A DNA stretch of 64,000 nucleotides from Megalobrama amblycephala. Lineage: Eukaryota > Chordata > Actinopteri > Cypriniformes > Xenocyprididae. Every line of letters begins with the position of its first letter. Position 1 is the first letter of the stretch. Shown here one piece after another: positions 45,438-59,496 of the stretch. The stretch is taken from NCBI RefSeq assembly GCF_018812025.1, contig NC_063049.1:10297537-10361536 (forward strand). Reading direction: 5' to 3'. The position numbers were made by a program, and so were the translations under genes. The notes under the pieces are model-generated. The model was given only the letters and a program-made list of their open reading frames with translations. It ran no database searches and was not told the origin of the DNA.

Positions 45438-45553
45438 AAGCCCCATGAAGCCGTGATTTACACTGATTTTAGAACAGCTAAAGGGGGTTTTAGGCACTAA
45501 TGATGCCCCTTAGCTGTTCTAAATTCACTGTAAACCACAGCTTCTTGGGGCTT
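45438..45553. repeat. Short hairpin MITE
   Basis: AAGCCCCATGAAGCCGTG with TTTAGAACAGCTAAAGG is mirrored by CCCTTAGCTGTTCTAAA and CTTCTTGGGGCTT. It could form a stem of about 50 pairs. It lies in the non-coding stretch 43,900-46,179 downstream of kalirin, which holds no gene. Confidence 0.6.
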
Positions 45554-46179
45554 ATTGCTTTATTGAACTTCTGCACATTCAAACTGGCATGTTGCGATCC
45601 ATTCAAGAAATGAGCCATTCAGCATCATAGATGTGAAACCTAATGTGCCATATTTGAATATATGTGAATTAGTTTATTTTTTAAATTATTATTTACTTGG
45701 AGCAACATTAAAATTCATCTAAACATCTCATTTTGTTTTAGCACATTTGGCAGATCTGGAACGACACAAGTAAGTGATGACAGAATTCTCATTTTTGGTT
45801 AAATTCCTGTAAACCTTTTCAGTACAACTGAACATACAACAACACCCAACTACTGGTCTGTTTAGTACTCTCAAAGTTATAAAGCAAATCACCCTAAGCT
45901 ACACCCACCTATATGACATTCAATGACGTCACTACTCATAGCTCTGCGATTCCCACAATTCCAGTGTCCTTGCAGTTTCTCAATCTATTAATGGTCTCAC
46001 AAATTTGTTGATCTCCCCAGGTCACAAGTCATCACAGAGCAGGCCAAATAACTCTACAGGAAACACGGTGTACAGTAAGTGCACATTCCAAATGATATGA
46101 TATAATGTAAATGACATTTAATGTTGAAGAACAGCATGTAACATGCTAGAATCTCCCTACTTCACCCCATGTTCTCGTC

Positions 46180-46725
46180 TCACAAGGTGTGTCCCATACT
46201 GCTGCTGACCAGTCCTTTAACGTTTGTCACAGGTCTGACATCATGTAGCTGTTTGCGTCTGTCGATGAACGCAGCGAGTCTGATGGTGTCCAGTGGTGTT
46301 TTGGAGTAATCTCCACTATGAGCACTGACCCACGGGTGCTGAAGGCACGAGGCTGAGCTGGGCCTCTTTCTGGGGTCCTGGTTGAGCGTGGACACAATGA
46401 AGTCTTTGGCGGCCTGGCTGATGCCGCAGAAGTACTCCTCAGGAAAGCAGAAGTCCAGCCTGCAGATGTTGACGCAGGTCTCCTCCAGACTCTCGTCCAG
46501 GAACGGGGAGACTCCGCTGAGCATGACGTAGGCCAGCACCCCTACACTCCACACATCTGTAGACAGGGACACCGGGGTGCCCTGGATGAGCTCTGGAGCG
46601 GCAAACTCAGGGTTTCCCAGGAGGAGATGCACATAGCGGTGACCCGAAACCTGTACTGCATCGCCCAGATCTGAGAGCTTCACGCAAGGCACCGGCACGT
46701 GGAGGTCCACCAACAGATTTTCAGG
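46180..46725 (-). CDS. kalrn: Kalirin last exon: kinase C-lobe and tail
   Basis: It opens PENLLVDL, completing the catalytic loop started by HLDLK in the previous exon. SDLGDA replaces the usual DFG-type motif but keeps the metal-binding Asp (D428). GNPEFAAPE is the activation-segment end, followed by TDVWSVGVLAYVMLSGVSPF. After the kinase come LQHPW and FIDRRKQLHDVRPVTN, and the stop is TGA. A microtubule-associated tail is not seen. All residues needed for activity appear intact. Confidence 0.93.
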   Translation of the reverse strand, partial: PENLLVDLHVPVPCVKLSDLGDAVQVSGHRYVHLLLGNPEFAAPELIQGTPVSLSTDVWSVGVLAYVMLSGVSPFLDESLEETCVNICRLDFCFPEEYFCGISQAAKDFIVSTLNQDPRKRPSSASCLQHPWVSAHSGDYSKTPLDTIRLAAFIDRRKQLHDVRPVTNVKGLVSSSMGHTL

Positions 46726-49700
46726 CTGAGGAAGAAGAAAGACTTTCTTAACTCTGTTTTAGAATTGGTGCTTACTTATACAAAACTCAAAATGGTAGTG
46801 TGATGTGGATGGTCACCAGGATGTTGCTATGTGGTTGCTAAGGTGATGGGAGTTGCTGCTATATGTAGGCTTCTAGCAGGCTTTTTCAAAGTCCCTTGCA
46901 ACAAAAGTCAGTTCACTTGGTCTTTTATAATTTTAATAGACAGAGCCGTAGTTCACTGACAAGCTACGCAATATTGCGTTCATTATCGCAGATGAATCGC
47001 CTTCAATAATGAACGCGATATTGCGTAGCTTGTCAGTGATCTACGGTCATGCTTGTCAAGGTTTTTATACTAAAATGGTCATGATTTACTTGTTCAGTCA
47101 TGCAAGACCAACTCCGATCTACTTAAATAGCGTAATACCGAAATCTCAAAAACCTCTTGCCAAGCTCACATTTTAATAATTATATATTTCAAATCAGGGG
47201 CCAGTTGCATAAACTTAGTCACTATATTAAGACTGTGTCTTAAGAACTAGTTTGACCAACTTGCAGTTAACCAAAGGGTAATCAATGTTATTTTTCCAAT
47301 TCAGATTACACCAATCTACATTTTTATGTAACGGACTTTAAAAATTGTGACCATTCTTCAAGAAAAACATTAGTGTCTTAACTTTTAAGACTAGTCTAAG
47401 AGGTTTATGCAACCGACCCCAGAAATAAATCTGACATGGACTGTTTCTTAAATGTTGTTTCTTATGTTCAAACTGTGTTAAAAAGTGTATATTTTAAGGT
47501 TGGTTCAGCCAATGTGCAGCCTCAGGACACTTACTGGGAACTGGAGCTTTGGCAATTGACTCTTTTATTTAGAATTATTAAAAGATTATTAGTAAGTTTT
47601 ATGTAGGTTTTAAGCACACTGTTGCATGGCTAATTGGTGGTTGCTAGAGTGTTGCTATGCAGTCACTGCTAAACTTCTACTTTTTACTAAATAAGCTCTA
47701 AATATGCTGATGTGGTGGTATAATGTTTCACCTTGAGGTCCAGATGAGCTACTCTGCAGGTGTGCAGATGCTGCAGAGCTTCCAGTGTGTCTTTAATGAA
47801 AAACGCCACCTTCTCCTCCATCAGCTCATCATGAGCCACTAGATAGTCCAGCAGACGCCCATCTTCAACACTGAACACATAAAAATGATCATATCAATAA
47901 ATGTCATTCTTTTTTTAAATTTCATTTTCTTTTTCCTGAAAAAAAAAAAAAAAGCTTCTGGACAATGCAACTGTCTGTACTGTGGATTTGTTGACTCGTT
48001 AACTTTATTGAACTGTTGTATAAAATAGGCTATCACATTTGCAAGCGTGCTGATATTTGGGAAAACAGCACTCTATATGCTGTTATAGGAACTCACACGG
48101 GGACATTTTGGCTCCATATATCTTGATATTTGGGGTGGGGCTCTTTTTCAAGTGCAACCAATGGAGGCCTCTTCTGATGCAAGGTGATTCAAGTGAAAAA
48201 CATAGCAAAGGCCACTACTGATTATCCCAGTGGTGTCCGATCCTGCTTCTGGAGGGCCATTGTCCTGCAGAGTTCAGCTCCAACCCCAGTTAAACACACC
48301 TGAACCAGTTAATCAGGGTCTTACTAGGCATACTTGAAACTTCCAGGCAGGTGTGTTGAGGCAAGTTGGAGCTAAACTCTGCAGGACAGTGGCCCTCCAA
48401 AGGCAGGATTGAACACCCCTGGACTATCCCTTTAAAGAAGAGGACTTCAGCCCTGCACCTGGGGACCCACTGTCCTGCAGACTTTAGTTCCAACCCCAAT
48501 TAAACACACCTGAAGCAGCTAATCAAGCTCTTTATGAGTGCCTGAAAACACACAGGCAGGTGTGCTGAAGCAGATTGGAAATAAACTTTGCAGGACAGTG
48601 GGTCCCCAGGAGCAGGGTTGAAGATCTCTGCTTTAAAGATATAATGCAATGTTTTAAAAGGCTCATATTGTACACATCTGTAACATATTTTTCTTTAAAG
48701 TTCAACTGTCATGCTTGTCAAGGTTTTTATACTAAAATGGTCATGATTTACTTGTGCACCATAATTTTCTTAGAACCTTTGAACTAAACAAGCTGTTTTT
48801 GCCACTGTACCTTTAATACGTCTACATGTATTTGATGTCTAGACATAACTGATTTGTCTAGTTTAGGCCCATAACTATAGAAGTTTGTTTCCACCACTGA
48901 ATAAAAAGGTAAAAATAAAAAATACTTTTTTTCCCTCACAATTATTGCAATTATGAGTTATAAAAAGTCACAATTAACTTTTACGTTTTTAATTCCGTGG
49001 CAGATACAAGCTTCCATATATAACCGTTGTGTCAACGGAAGTATATTTGCTTTCCAAAATGAGATTTACTCACAGCTCAAGAACAAGCATGTAGGCTGTG
49101 GGTGACTCATAGGTATCAATCAGCGCCACCAGCTGGGGATGCTGGACATGACGCAGGATATCGGCCTCATGGGCAACCTGCTCTTTCTTCTGCATCTTCT
49201 TATTGACATATTTCACAGCAACCTCCTTCTTACTGGCCTTACTGAGACACTTCCTCACCACTGAGAAACGACCCCTGAAACAGAGAACATATGAAGAAAA
49301 AAAAAATGCCAAAGATTGTTACTGACAGGATGAATGATGCTAGATTGCTTGTTAATGAAGGTAAAAACATATATATTTACCGTCCAATTTCACATAATTC
49401 TGTGAAGGCAGATTCAAAATTGTCTTTCCACTGGATTCCAGTGCCGTCATATGTCGAGGCTTTATGAAAGTGAAGAAAAGAAAAAAAAGAGAATAAGAAC
49501 TGTGTTTGGAAGAATCAGTTCTTTTCCTAAACTTAGTTCTGCCTACCAAAACAGGCTTTTCCAAAAGGTATAGGTGGCATAATTATGCTTATTTCTACTT
49601 TATTTTTGCTAAAATAGAAGGCAGCATCACATGTATCTCTAGCTGAGAAGTCAATCCCAGACTGCAATTCAGTTAAAAATAGTGAAATAGAATTAAAGCC

Positions 49701-52700
49701 ATAATTTTACCCAACATTTGTGTGCACTGTGTTGTGATCAAACCCTACTGAAATCAACTGCACTACAAAAAATTATATTCTCAATGAGTAGTATTTTTGA
49801 GAAGCAACAATGTGTAAAATATTAAAACATTTCATAGATTATATCTTGAATAAGTATATTTTGTCTTACTGCACTGACAGATTTTTTCTGTTCTTAACTA
49901 AAATTAACAACTTATTTTTTTATTTAAACTTTTAGATACTGTATATGTATTAGATTCTCTGAAAGCAAGTCTTATTATCTTATGTAGTGTTACTTCTCAA
50001 GTAAATGTATCTTGTTTCAATTTTTTTGTTGTTTTTTAACTGTAAAAGAAGTTAAAAAATCAAGTCATAATTTCAGAGTTGTGTAAAGTAACATACTTTA
50101 GTAAGTAAAGATAACTGACTGAAACAGCTATTAAATAGTATTTAAAAATACTCTTAAAAACATTTCCCCCCTAAAAGTATTAAAATGACTGATAATAAAA
50201 CTACCTAAGCATCAAAGTACAGGTAAATTTTATTAATAATGGCAAAAAAGTCTTTTTTTTTTTCTAAAAATATTAAAGTGACATCAAAAGTAAATGTAAA
50301 TGTTATTAACAATGGCATTTTTTTATTTATTTAAATGAGATATTTTACAGGTAAATTATATTAATAATGGCAAAGGAAAAAAATTACTAATTTTTCTAAA
50401 AATATTAAAGTTTCTAATATTAAAACTGCTTAAGCATCAAAAAGAGATAATGGCACAGCTGATGGTACCGATGGCAGCCTGAGTGGTGGTTTAATAGAAA
50501 CTGTAGGATATGTAAGAGTGTACTGTTCACCCAAAAATTAAAAATTGTCATATTTATACAGCTTAAAATTGTTACAAACATTTATGAATCTGTATGAGAC
50601 AGGAAGATTCACTTATGGTAAAGCACTGATGTTTATGTTATGTTATGTTATGTTATGTTATGTTATGTTATGTTATGTTGTTATGTTATGTTATGTTATG
50701 TTATGTTATGTTATGTTATGTTATGTTATGTTATGTTATGTTATGTTATGTTATGTTATGTTATGTTATGTAATATATGTATAAGATGTTATGTGTTATG
50801 TGATTGTCCTCACCTGTGCTGGGTAAAGTCACCATGTTTGAGGGTTCACTGGGTGGGCTGATGCCCCAGGGGTTACTGGCACTGACTCTGAACTGATAGT
50901 GTCCACCAGGAATCAGATTCTCAATTTTCACACACACATCTGCAGTGGAGACCACCGACTTCTGCCACACCAGAGAGTCTGCACACAAATACACACAAAA
51001 TAACAGAAATATAGTTTTTCTTCAAGTGTTTTAGTTTTTAAATTTTAACTGATATTATAGGTTTCAGGGTAAATAAACAGAATATCACATTTTCATGTCA
51101 TAACATTAACTTTTTCAGACAAAATAGTATGCATGAAGCTTAATAAAGATGCTATAATCTATAGTTCTGTAGAAAAGTATTTATTTCTGAACTCTACTTG
51201 TGTCAGTCAAAGTTCCTTACACTAAACATAGTAAAACAACAATAGTTCATCACCATTTTCACCCTTTCAATGAAACAGGCTCTTTGCTACTGTACCTTTT
51301 AGATTTTTTTTTATGTACACTACTGTTCAAAAGTTTTTTTTTTAAGAAATTAACACTTTTATTCAGCAAGGATGCATTCAACTGAACAAATGTGACAATA
51401 AAGACTTTTACGTGGTTAGAAAAGGTTTCTATATCAAAGAAATTCTGCTCTTTTGAACTTTCTAATTATGAAAGAATCCTGAAAAAAACATTTATCACCA
51501 TTTCCACAAAATTTTAATCAGCACAACTGTTTTCAACACTGATAATAATAAAACTAATAAGCAAATATTTCTGAAGGTTCATGTGACACTGAAGACTGGA
51601 GTAATGGCTGCTGAAAATTCAGTGTTAAAGGTACAGTATGCAATTTCTGAGAAACACTGTTGAAAGTGGATCTGACAGAGCAGCACAACTCATTTGTAGC
51701 CAATCAGCAGTAGGGGGGCGTGTCCACTCGTGATGAGGGAGGAGAGAGGGAGAGTGAGCAAGAGGGGGATTTGAAAGACTGTAGAAAGAGATATAGCTGA
51801 GAGACATTACAAAAGAGAAAAGGTCAGAGGAAGTTCGCTTTATGATAAAGAACCGCTGATTCGACACAAAAGATTCATAACCCTCTGAAGCTTAATGAAG
51901 CTGTGTTTTGAAATCGGCCATCACTACATAAGTCGTTATTTTGTTTTTTTGGCGCACCAAAATATTCTTGTCACTTTATAGTATTAATATTAGTGGTGGG
52001 CCGTTATCGGCGCTCTTATCGGGCGATAAAAAAAATATCGCCGTTAATCTATTCTCAAAGTTGGGTTGGGAGCTGGGTCTATACTACGCAAGCTATGATG
52101 ACTTTCACCTTGTTATTTTAGCGCGGATGTATACCTAGCCGAACTGACCCTTCGCAAAGACCCGCCCCCCTTATTTACTGTTGCTTTGTCCGACAAGCCG
52201 TGGCACTGTCACGTCACATGCAGTGATAAATACATCACGGAGCAAAGAGTACACTGACAACACGTCGATAGACAAGACAGAGCAGGTTACTTATGATATT
52301 TAACAAAGTCCCAGCTTTAAAACTGTGTAGTTTTTTTAAGAATTTCAAACAATAAAAACCGTTTTGTTGCTCTTTAATATGTCGTGACCAGATTGCTGTA
52401 GCGCCTCAGCTCAAGAGGCTTGTTAACCGATCATTTATAACATCAAATAAACATGAATGAACATGAGAATCAATGTTGTTTTAAACGCGGAAAGATGTCA
52501 ATATACACAATTTTTCAAGTTTAACTCCACTGAGGTTAATCTTCTAACGCCTATCTGCTTTGTCGGACAAAATGGCGGATTACTTTTAGTCATTTGCTGC
52601 GTCCCAATTCGCCTACTTATACTACGCCCTAAAAGTATGTACTCTTTCTGTGAACAAAAAGTACTTACTTTTGAGTGTGTAGCAAAAGAGTAGACAAGCT

Positions 52701-53605
52701 TTGGGACATACTATCATGTCATACAATTGCGTCTTTGCTCTCTGTCGCATCCAGTCACCGTAAACTGCCCTGTCAATCATCTTACATCCTCCACATTTCA
52801 TTTAGCTAATTTCCTACCGTATCAGAGAGAAATGCAGCATGTTGATCTGCAGTCGCGAGTCTTTCATGTGGAGAACTCTCCTCATATTAATGCATAATGA
52901 TGCATTTAAAAGTTAATGGCCAATCAGATCTTTATAAAAGTCCACATTGGTATTTGCAGATGAAAAATAACACATATAACATTAAAATAAATATTTTCTA
53001 TCAGTTTGAACTGATTATTAGTCACTCAAACAACCTCTCAGCAATGGGTTGTAGGCAATATTAGCCTCTATAGTGTGCAATGATCCACACTTTGAAAATC
53101 TACCGGAAATAGTAGACCATCCGGGGACTTTTGGCATACTCTTTTCAACATACTATGCTTTGGGACACACTTATTTTAATCTCACATACTATTTAGGATG
53201 GATAGTATGGACATTGGGATGCAGGGACAATTTGGGTATCTCACATATTCTGAATGTCTTCGGCAGAATTCAAATAAGCCATTTTAATCTAGATTAATCT
53301 AGATTAAAAAAATTAATCTATGCCCACCACTAATTAATATTGAACCACTGTACTCACATGAACTGATTTAAATATGTTTTTAGTACCTTTATGGATCTTG
53401 AGAGAGGAAATGTCATTGCTCCCTATGCAGGCCTCACTGAACCATCGGATTTCAACTAAAGTATCTTAATTTGAGTTCCGAAGAATAACGAAGGTCTTAC
53501 GGGTGTGGAACGATATGAGGATGAGTAATAAATGACATTATTTTCATTTTTGTGTGAACTAACCCTTTAAGTATAACAACTTACAAAAGTTCATTGTGAA
53601 GTATG

Positions 53606-53675
<70 letters not shown>

Positions 53676-56600
53676 TTAGCTTTTTAGCAAAAGCAGATAA
53701 TTCTACATTTCATGTTTTGTAATTGTATAAAACATATATAAATATTTAAAACACACTCAAACACACGTGTGCACACAAATGCGCACACACACACTCACAC
53801 TCACGTGCACACACACTCAAACACAAAAGGGTTCAGCATGTAAGACGTGTATGGTGTAGGACTTGCAGGAGTCGAAATTATAAATCCTTGATCACTTTTA
53901 GTCGACGAAACTCCCCTCAGCTAGCACGTCTTTTCGAAGTGACTAGCACCCTTGTCCCCTGACCTGAACATTGCTTGCTGATTCGCTAAAACTGACTTAT
54001 TGGTTACACACAGGGCTGGGCGATATATCGCATGCGATTGTCACGCGCATTTCGTCAGTAAAGCCGGTTCCCTGATTACCGCTAAATCGCCATCACCTGC
54101 TTTCAAATGGAGCGGCATTTAATAGACAGAACCGTAGATCACTGACAAGCTACGCAATATCGCGTTCATTATCGAAGGCGATTCATCTGCGATAATGAAC
54201 GCGATATTGCGTAGCTTGTCAGTGAACTACGGCTCTGTCTATTAAATGCCGCTCCATTTGAAAGCAGGTGATGGCGATTTAGCGGTGACAATCGCATGCG
54301 ATATATCGCCCAGCCCTAGTTACACAAACAACAAGGGCACTTGTCAGTTTCTGCTGTAAAACGTGAATTCACGATGCCTTGACAGTGGCTTTTCTGACAA
54401 AACGCATTTAGGGTTCAGAACATGCTATATGTGCAGAAAAACGCACCACAGTCAGTTCATTTTTTTAAAAAAAAGTGGCGTTTATCGGTTTTTGCAAATG
54501 AACTCCACATCCACTCTTGCATTGCATGTTCATGTATTTTGTGGGCGGAGCAATGAAGGGAGGGGTGTGTCTGTTTGGGGTGATTTCAAATATCAACTGT
54601 TTCACAGAAATTGTTTACTACACCTTTAAAATCGCTGAGCACAGAATAGGTGATGATATGTAAATGTGGGCAATCAAATGTTAATGTTCTCACAGCTGTG
54701 ACAGCTCAGAGCTATTTAGTTTCAATCCGTATTGTCGGTGGATTGGGGAGAGGTGTGAATGTGAGAGTAGAGGGCAGAGTTTTATTTCTACATTGTACAG
54801 TATCAAAGTGTTTCATTTCAAAAGAGCAAGTTAACCACAGTAAGTATCTCTCATTACAACAGAAATCTCAGGCAGTAGTTCTCTCAGTGGATGTCTGTCA
54901 GTGTTGCTGTGCCAAGACTGTTGGGATTTCACAGCGTGTAATTGTTTACCTTCCTGCCTGTATTCCACAGTGTAGCTGGAGATGGCAGAGTTTCCTGAGC
55001 TGGCTGGAGGAAGCCAGTGAACAATCACTGCTGTGCTGCTGGCTTCCTGCGCCACAGGTCGAGCAGGGGCTGCTGGGATACCTGGACGAGAGAACAACTC
55101 CAATTACAACATGTGGACAGATGAACGCCCATCTTTATTTCTCTCTGTGTCTTTTTACCTTGTACTTTAATAGATGCAGATGAGGAGGCTGTGCCATGAT
55201 CATTCACAGCCACACACGTGTAGATGCCAGTATCCTGTGGCATTAGATTACAGATCTTCAATACGATATCACCCGTATCCCTAAAGTGGACAATCAAATG
55301 GCACAGTTATCATTAGTAATAGTGTATGACTCAACATGTTCTCCAACCAATACGACCCATATGAGCATTTACTAAAGTTGCGCCTCTATCAACAACAGGA
55401 CACTTTCATTTTAATGCATTGTTCCCTTTTATCTGCGTCATATTTCGGGTTTCACGTAGCACAGTTGGTAGAGCATTGCAATGTACAACAATATGCAATC
55501 ACGTGATCATGTGATCGTGGGTTCGAACCCAGGGAATGCATGTGCTCATAAAGTGTATATGAACTATAAATCACTAAGGGTAGGCTTAGGGGTGGGGTGG
55601 GGTGGGGTGGGTGTAGTCATTAATAAAAAAAACAGTTTTGCTAAACGGAAGTAGGACAAATGGTGTAAAAAGTCCACACATTGCATTTAAATGAACACGC
55701 ATTTTGATTGGTAACGACAGTCATACGTCATTTCATGACAACAGATGTAACACAATCTCATTATTGCACATTATTACAATGTCATTATTTTTATGCCAGC
55801 TAGAGGGCGCATGACTTTAAAACATAAATATATGTCATAATAAGGTGCTTGAAAAATGACCAATAGGTTTGTTTTTTTGGAGGACAGTCTGGTATGACTG
55901 TATGTAAACATCTGTCATATAAAATAGCTTATTCAGGGCAGTAGAAAACGAAAACCAACCTGCTTTTGCAAAATATAAAATCAAGATTCTTCAAATAACA
56001 AGAAATATGCTATGTGTTGTTTATGTTTAAATTACATGTACTGTATCTAGGTCAAAGGTCATACAGTAAGTCATAACATGAACATACTTGAATATCAGGT
56101 TTAGGGATGTATTTTTTTCTGTGCTCCATAGAGAGTTAAAGATGTGATGTGTAAAAATCACAAAAATGTGTTTTGGTTGTACAGTGCTCTTGTATAGGAG
56201 GGTTAAAAGCCACAGACACTGGTGCAGTTGATAAGAAGAAAATTGGAATCTTGGCGGAATCACGGGACAGTTACATAACAGTGAGACTTATGAGGTCACA
56301 TGGGTGCAGTTTTCCCACAGAACAAATTCAGATGACATTATTCCTAAACACTTTCCTGGAACCAATCAGTTAAACTCAAAGTCATTTCAATATAGAATTT
56401 CAATAATCAACTCCAGGATGGATTGTACCAGGAGAACAAGTGTTTTAAAGGGTTAGTTCACCCAAAAATGAAAAAAAAAGTCATTAATTACTCACCCTCA
56501 TGTCGTTCCACACCCGTAAGACCTTTGTTAACTATTTACGTTCAGCGCTTCCAGGTTCTACGTCAGAACACCAACTCAGTATTGGCCAAAGCTGTTCACA

Positions 56601-59399
56601 TGAGCAGCGTGACGCATACTGACATAGGAGCTGGCCAATAATGAGTCAGCGTTTGGACATAGAACCTGGAAGCGCTGAATGTAAACAGTGTAGGAGAATG
56701 ACATAGAAGCGAACAGATTGTTGAATAAAGTTATTTTTGTTTTGTTTTTTGGCACAAAAAGTGTTCTCGCTGCTTCATAAAATTAAGGTTGAACCACTGC
56801 AGTCACGTTGACTATTTTAATGATGTCTTTACTACTTTTCTGGGCATTGAAAGTGTTGATTATATTGCTGTCTATGAACGAGAATATAGTGAGAATCCTC
56901 TCGGATTTCATCAAAAATATCTTAATTTGTGTTCTGAAGATGAACGAAGGTCTTACAGGTGTGGAACGACATGAGAGTGAGTAATTAATGGCAGAATTTT
57001 CAGTTTTGGGTGAACTAACCCTTTAAAGGGGTCATATGATGCTATTTTAAAAGTTCATTATTTTGTTTGTTTATTAGGTGTTAACAAATAGGTTAACATG
57101 CTTTAATGTTCAAAACACACATTATTTTCTACATACTGTAGATTATTGCAGCACCTCAATTCCCAGTCTGTCTGAAATGCTCTTATTGAGTTCTGGTTTC
57201 TACAATCCCCTCCTTCTCAGAGTACTCTGATTGGCCAGCTGACCCAGTGCTCTGGGATTGGCCAAACACATGGGGCCCCATTTATAAAATGTTGCAGAGA
57301 AACCGTCCTAAATTTGATCTTATGATCATTTCTCAGGAAAACACACAGGAACATCTGTCTTTAAGATGTGAAATCTATAAATGGCAAATGATCTTGAACT
57401 AGTGCAGCTGAATGGTTTCAGTTCTCCACCTTGTAAACAACACCTAATTAATGTCAGTAACATATAAAAGATCACCAGTCACTGCCCAAATCCTTTAATT
57501 TAGAATGGTGAGCTTAGATTTCCAAACACCTGCAATACTCTGACAAGGAAAAGTGTGTAAGTCTATTCAGACCCTGACGTGGTGCTAAGCACTTTTCCAT
57601 GTCAAAGACCGTTTTTACAAATATCAATGTTGGCATGGATTTTAGCATACTCACACTCTAAGATCAAATCTGTGCATACGCATGCTTTATAAATGTGTCA
57701 GAAACTATAATCGCAGCTTCCAAGGCCTCTAAAGCAATTGTAAATGCAAACAGTTAATGCTGTCAGTTTTACCGTATCGGTTTGAGCCTGAGTTCAATTC
57801 TGGAAATGTGGATCGATCGGAACCAACTTTGCAAACACAATTTGTGTATATCCAGCATTGTACTATCCCAGGTTCAGGAAGCTCTCCTCTACAAAAGACA
57901 CTGAACACAAGCAAACTTTTGGGTTGTAAAAATGAAGTGAAATGCCTTCATCGCTTTTGAGTCATGTTCTCTTGGTGTATCTTCTGAACTATGCTGCAAT
58001 GGTGGATGCACTATTTTTCTTCTCCGATCCAGCCCAGCGAATGTCCGGTTGATGACACAATGTCTGGTAATAGTATAGAAAAAATTGCACTGCGCATGTG
58101 TCGAACTCGGTCATCCGCGCACATTCTTGGTTTAGTATACTAAACCAAGTATATTCGACTGCGCGCTTGACACGTCCGGGCGCGGAAAGTGAAGTATACC
58201 CGTGGCTTTAGGGTGCCATTTGGGACAGAGCCATAGACATTTGTGGAAGTTATATCTGGACTTCAATGGATGAATTTTAGGCAGGTCTGGAGCAGTGTTC
58301 TTCTGTTAGATTAAATCCCTTTTGTGGGAGTTTTGTAACTATGCAGTTCAGCCACCAAAACAAACAGTTACATTACACACTAAAGGAAAAGAAAAACATA
58401 TGGCCTCTTTACCTTTCCCAAGAGTTTCAGTTGAACTCATGTGCTCACAGTCTGTGTTGTGACTGATTGTGGATTTGTACCTGATATTGATAGTGAATCG
58501 GTTATTGTTGACCAGCAGACTTTGATCGGGTCCTTTCAGGGTGATCGTGGGCTTGGGACGAGCACACACTTTACAACACAGAACCACCGTCTCCCCCAGA
58601 GCACACGTCACGTCCGCTAGAGGGGTCAGGAACTCTGGAGCCACTGTATTACAGATGCAAGATTCAAAATCAGACTATACAATTTATTAAAACACACTGT
58701 CTAGCATACCACACATTCACTTTATACACTTGGACTGTGTTTGAAAAAAATAAAAAAAATAAAAAGAAGCACATAATAATAATATTAAATTTCACATATG
58801 CTAATTCAAATTCTAAAACAAGCTACATGTGACATACATATGACCACTCAACAATATATAGGGTAAGATGTGGGCTATTAAATATGTATAAATTCATATG
58901 TCTGTATATGTCACAGAATACATTTACATTTCAAATTAATCTCTTATCGGCTTTATCTGCCGTCATTTTACAAATTAAATTATTCAAGAATTGTTACCTG
59001 AGCACAAAATCAGTATGTTAAAAACACTAATAAAATTAACTAATAATGAATCGCACTTACACAGCATTTATTAATCTTTGTTAATGTTCAATTTCAGCAT
59101 TTACTAATACATTCTTAAAATCTTGTTAACATTAGTTAATGCACTATGAACTAACATTGAACAACTGTATTTTCATTAACTAATGTTAACGAAGATTAGT
59201 AAATATAATACAGTAACAAATGTATTGCTCATGGTTAGTTCATGTTAGATAATACATTAAATAATGTTTAACTAATGAACCTTATTGTAAAGTGTTACCA
59301 AGTAAATGTAGCCTTGGCAAGCATAAGAGACTTTTAATAACATTTTTCTTTCAAAAACATTTAAAAATTGTAATGTTTTCAAACTTTTTACAGGTACTA

Positions 59400-59430
<31 letters not shown>

Positions 59431-59432
59431 TG

Positions 59433-59496
<64 letters not shown>

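Noticed and set aside
50545..50861. Cys-Tyr-Val-Met-Leu repeat proteins
   Set aside because: They are translations of the TTATG microsatellite.
55451..55550. Functional tRNA gene
   Set aside because: A and B boxes are present, but a proper anticodon arm and acceptor stem could not be folded by eye; it fits a SINE head.
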